NCBI RefSeq assembly: GCF_946479715.1
Contig: NZ_CAMLHF010000216.1
Span: forward strand, 1-9,011
Direction: 5' to 3'
From: an uncultured Pedobacter sp.
GTDB lineage: Bacteria > Bacteroidota > Bacteroidia > Sphingobacteriales > Sphingobacteriaceae
Length of the DNA stretch: 9,011 nt
Both the position numbers and the translations under genes were made by a program. The notes beneath the pieces are model-generated. The model ran no database searches. It saw only the letters and a list, made by a program, of their open reading frames with translations, and was not told where the DNA came from. Positions 6,727 to 9,011 of this stretch are shown here, piece by piece. Each line of letters starts with the position of its first letter. The stretch's first letter is position 1.

Positions 6727-7710
6727 ATGGAAGAAAAAGTTCAATTTGAATATTTATATCATAAGTACCTGAATAATCAGTGTACCGCAGAAGAGCTGAA
6801 ATTGTTTTTCGAGTTGCTGGAGAACAGTAATGATGATGAACAGATCATGACACTAATGTCATCAACATGGGGCCAAACAGCTATTACTCCTGAGGAAGGA
6901 CTGACACCTCCGTTCCCGGACCATCATACCACACATCAGCTTATAACCAAACGGACCAATTTTGGCCTATATAAGCTTGCAGGTATTGCTGCCGCTCTGT
7001 TAATTGTAATAGGGATTAGCTTTTATTGGTCAAATATCCTACAGATATTTAATCCTACGCCGGAACTTAAGTTAATTGCAGCATCAACTGAACGTAAACA
7101 ATTCGATTTGGCAGATGGCACCAAAGTGTGGCTGAGTCCCAACAGTAAACTTAGTTACCCCAACAGATTTGAAGGAACAGAGCGTAGGGTAACGTTGGAT
7201 GGGGAGGCTTTTTTTGACGTGACACACGATGCCAAGCATCCTTTCGTCATTAAAAGTGGGCAGATCAGTACAACGGTACTTGGTACCACATTTAATGTAA
7301 CTGCCTACAAAGAGCAACATACTATAAATGTAACGCTAGTAGCAGGTAGGGTAGCCGTAGCCCTTGATGATGCAAAAAATGGCCAGCGCGATACCATATT
7401 GGCTAACCAGCGTATTGTTTTTGATAAAATTTCCTCGCGGATCTCAAAAGTGGACTATCCTGAAGCTGCTGCCTTTCTGAACAAACGGCTAGGTTTATAT
7501 GAATATAACGGAACGGCACTTCAGGAAGTAAGTAGAGACCTCGAAAATCAGTATAACATAAAAATTCAATTGAATGAGCAGTTATCCGAAGCAATGTTTT
7601 ATGGAAACTTGAACATGTCAGCCCCACTTGATCAAACATTAAATAAACTAATTACAGTAATGGATGCCAAATGGCGAAAAGAGGGAGGGCATTATGTGAT
7701 CCTAAAATAA
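6727..7710 (+). CDS. FecR-family anti-sigma factor (transmembrane regulator) with DUF4974-like C-terminus
   Basis: 327 residues, the usual size for Bacteroidota FecR proteins. The cytoplasmic N-terminal part (about 1-80) contains FEYLYHKYLNNQCTAEELKLF, the typical anti-sigma segment. A single membrane helix lies at about 83-100 (KLAGIAAALLIVIGISFYW). The periplasmic FecR domain covers about 115-215: RKQFDLADGTKVWLSPNSKLSYP, RRVTLDGEAFFDVTHD, HPFVIKSG and TTVLGTTFNVTAY are hallmark strands. The C-terminal region of about 255-327, with ALQEVSRDLENQYNIKIQL and TLNKLITVMDAKWRKEGGHYVI, matches the DUF4974 pattern that resembles an STN fold. It binds the upstream sigma factor inside the cell and the STN domain of the receptor in the periplasm. 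It starts 68 bases after the sigma gene and is followed at once by a hairpin (7712-7741). Identification is secure from sequence and context; the exact partner contacts are inferred. Confidence 0.95.
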   Translation: MEEKVQFEYLYHKYLNNQCTAEELKLFFELLENSNDDEQIMTLMSSTWGQTAITPEEGLTPPFPDHHTTHQLITKRTNFGLYKLAGIAAALLIVIGISFYWSNILQIFNPTPELKLIAASTERKQFDLADGTKVWLSPNSKLSYPNRFEGTERRVTLDGEAFFDVTHDAKHPFVIKSGQISTTVLGTTFNVTAYKEQHTINVTLVAGRVAVALDDAKNGQRDTILANQRIVFDKISSRISKVDYPEAAAFLNKRLGLYEYNGTALQEVSRDLENQYNIKIQLNEQLSEAMFYGNLNMSAPLDQTLNKLITVMDAKWRKEGGHYVILK

Positions 7711-7711
7711 A

Positions 7712-7741
7712 TGCCTGATTCTGAGAATACAGAACCAGGCA
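7712..7741 (+). terminator. Stem-loop directly after the anti-sigma gene, possible terminator or attenuator
   Basis: TGCCTGATTCTG (7712-7723) pairs with CAGAACCAGGCA (7730-7741) across a six-base loop (AGAATA), a 12-bp stem with a single A-C mismatch. It begins two bases after the anti-sigma stop codon. No run of T follows, so it may be an incomplete terminator that lets part of transcription pass into the receptor gene, or a 3' stabilising hairpin. Confidence 0.5.
7716..7728. repeat. 13-base repeat, copy 2, between the anti-sigma and receptor genes
   Basis: TGATTCTGAGAAT, identical to 6009-6021. It lies in the left arm and loop of the hairpin at 7712-7741 and 121 bases upstream of the receptor start. 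If the copies are functional, both genes of the signalling cassette could be controlled by one factor; chance cannot be excluded on two copies. Confidence 0.3.
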
Positions 7742-7761
7742 AATATCTGAACTAATTTAAC

Positions 7762-7800
7762 ATGTCCGAGCCTTGAGAACTATAGGACATAAGAAATCAA
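7762..7800. promoter_or_regulatory. Spaced 6-bp inverted repeat in the receptor gene leader
   Basis: ATGTCC at 7762-7767 and GGACAT at 7795-7800 are reverse complements separated by 27 bases, in the 138-base stretch between the FecR-like and receptor genes. This could be an operator or a long RNA stem in the leader. The arms are short, so support is weak. Confidence 0.2.
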
Positions 7801-7813
7801 TTTTTAATTATAA

Positions 7814-7831
7814 AGTTATGAATCCATAACT
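7814..7831 (+). promoter_or_regulatory. Short hairpin just upstream of the TonB receptor start codon
   Basis: AGTTATG (7814-7820) and CATAACT (7825-7831) pair perfectly around the four-base loop AATC, ending 17 bases before the ATG. In RNA it would be a small AU-rich stem near the ribosome entry region; in DNA it could be a dyad operator. An ATG at 7818 within it is followed by a stop after two codons and is not a gene start. Confidence 0.28.
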
Positions 7832-7848
7832 ATCAAACAAACATATCA

Positions 7849-9011
7849 ATGAAAAAACTAGAACCTGTAGGGTTCCTAACCTTTATTGCCGTTGTCCTAT
7901 TATTCCTGGTACTGTTGCAATCGCGGGCGCATGCCCAAAGTCCCTTGGATAAAAAGTTAAGTGTAACCTTAAAAAACGAGCAATTAAAAAAAGCATTAGA
8001 TAAAATAACTTCTGTATCCGGTACAAAATTCACATATAACGAGCAGATTGCCAGCAGTACTATTAAGATCAGTGTTACCGCTCAGGATAAAAGTCTGAAT
8101 GAGATTCTGACGTTGGCGTTCACCGGCAAACCACTGCAATTCAGTATACTGGACAAAGAAGTATTCATTCGCCTTGATCCCGAAAAAACAAAAAAGGACG
8201 AGGCCGGTCCGGCGGCAAATCCGGCACAAAACAAAGAAAAGTACACGTTAAGCGGGATCGTTAAATCAGAAAGTACAGGGGAAACTTTGATAGCAGCGAC
8301 CATACGGATCGTAGGTTCAAACCTGGCTACAGCAAGCAATGAATATGGCTTTTATTCCATTACCCTTCTAAAGGGTAGCTATGATCTGGAAATTAGTGCA
8401 GTAGGTTCAAAAACTTACAAAATCCGGGTTGACCTGAATGAAAACAGGAATCTGAATGTTTCTTTAACGGATGATGAGAATTTATTGGAAACAGTAACCA
8501 TCAATAGTACCTCCACTCAAAGAAACATCGGAAATCCACAAATGGGGATGGAACGATTGAGCATCAGTGAAACCAAATTAGTCCCTGTGCTAATGGGTGA
8601 GCCGGACTTAATCAAGACCTTGCAGCTATTACCCGGAGTGAAGACCGCCGGCGAGGGAAATGGTGGAATGTTTGTGCGTGGTGGAACTGCAGACCAAAAT
8701 ATGATATTGTTAGATGAAGCGCCTGTTTACAACGCTTCGCATTTACTGGGATTCTTTTCAACCTTTAATTCTGATGCAATTAAAAATGTAACGTTGTATA
8801 AAAGTGGAATGCCAGCCCAGTACGGTGGCGGCCTGTCGTCCGTACTGGATGTTAAAATGAATGATGGGAACAATCAAAAGTTAGGCGTAAGCGGGGGAAT
8901 TGGCCTTATTGCCGCGCGCCTGAACGTAGAGGGACCAATCCAAAAGGATAAGTCGTCGTTCCTGATCTCGGCCCGCAGGACTTATGCAGACATGTTTCTG
9001 AAACTTTCCAG
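7849..9011 (+). CDS. TonB-dependent outer-membrane receptor with N-terminal STN domain, 3' end outside the window
   Basis: 387 complete codons are open from the ATG at 7849 to the right edge; a full protein of this class is about 800-1,100 residues. Residues 1-30 are a signal peptide ending AHAQ. About 35-110 form an STN domain (LSVTLKNEQLKKALDKITSVSGTKFTYNEQ, then SLNEILTLAF). About 131-206 form a carboxypeptidase-regulatory-like domain (YTLSGIVKSESTGETLIAATIRIVGS...NEYGFYSITLLKGSYDLEI). The plug starts near 210, with the conserved PVLMGEPDLIKTLQLLPGV, MFVRGGTADQNMILLDEAPVYN, FNSDAIKNVTLYKSGMPAQYGG and LSSVLDVKM; barrel strands then begin. It should import an unknown substrate using TonB energy and signal through STN to the FecR-like protein encoded just upstream. 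The plug resembles the receptor type often followed by a DUF4249 gene rather than classical SusC. The start is set by the signal peptide. Confidence 0.94.
   Translation, partial: MKKLEPVGFLTFIAVVLLFLVLLQSRAHAQSPLDKKLSVTLKNEQLKKALDKITSVSGTKFTYNEQIASSTIKISVTAQDKSLNEILTLAFTGKPLQFSILDKEVFIRLDPEKTKKDEAGPAANPAQNKEKYTLSGIVKSESTGETLIAATIRIVGSNLATASNEYGFYSITLLKGSYDLEISAVGSKTYKIRVDLNENRNLNVSLTDDENLLETVTINSTSTQRNIGNPQMGMERLSISETKLVPVLMGEPDLIKTLQLLPGVKTAGEGNGGMFVRGGTADQNMILLDEAPVYNASHLLGFFSTFNSDAIKNVTLYKSGMPAQYGGGLSSVLDVKMNDGNNQKLGVSGGIGLIAARLNVEGPIQKDKSSFLISARRTYADMFLKLS

Noticed and set aside
7849..9011. SusC of a SusC/SusD glycan utilisation locus
   Set aside because: No SusD-like gene is visible, and the plug motifs and overall domain style fit another class of STN-bearing TonB receptor better; not excluded until the downstream gene is seen.

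Overview
The window reads as chromosomal DNA of a Bacteroidota bacterium, most likely a Pedobacter-like member of the Sphingobacteriaceae. This rests on the moderately AT-rich base composition, the lack of strong Shine-Dalgarno sequences, a sigma/FecR/TonB-receptor cassette of the Bacteroidota type (FecR-like protein with a DUF4974-like C-terminus, receptor with STN plus carboxypeptidase-regulatory-like domains), and the protein sequence style. The genus is an inference; no rRNA or other marker gene is present.

Layout. (1) Bases 1-120, minus strand: the N-terminus of an EamA-type drug/metabolite transporter that runs off the left edge. (2) Bases 121-306: divergent intergenic region with a perfect 9-bp inverted repeat, then a plus-strand two-component pair: an OmpR-type response regulator (307-981) and its membrane histidine kinase (969-2258), overlapping by 13 bases. 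(3) Bases 2259-2446: convergent junction with a perfect 12-bp inverted repeat, a likely terminator. (4) Minus strand 5748 to 2447: a two-gene operon with a 20-base gap. The promoter-proximal gene encodes an exported, probable outer-membrane beta-barrel protein of unknown function. The second encodes a large exported protein that joins a YVTN/YncE-like beta-propeller to a phosphoesterase domain of the alkaline phosphatase superfamily. (5) Bases 5749-6052: divergent intergenic region with small palindromes. (6) Plus strand 6053 to the right edge: an ECF sigma factor, a FecR-like anti-sigma factor, and the first 387 residues of a TonB-dependent receptor with an N-terminal STN signalling domain.

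How the genes may work together. The right-hand block has all three parts of a cell-surface signalling system: the receptor binds a substrate outside, its periplasmic STN domain contacts the FecR-like protein across the periplasm, and the sigma factor is released to transcribe target genes, probably including the receptor. The left-hand TCS pair is co-transcribed and may autoregulate through the inverted repeat upstream. The central operon probably serves extracytoplasmic phosphate-ester hydrolysis; its link to either regulatory system is not shown by the sequence.

I see no RNA gene, insertion sequence, CRISPR array, phage gene or broken gene. All main genes belong to known families. The least explained elements are the unnamed barrel protein paired with the propeller-phosphoesterase, and the small repeats around the signalling cassette. 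I do not see a clear candidate for an entirely new system.
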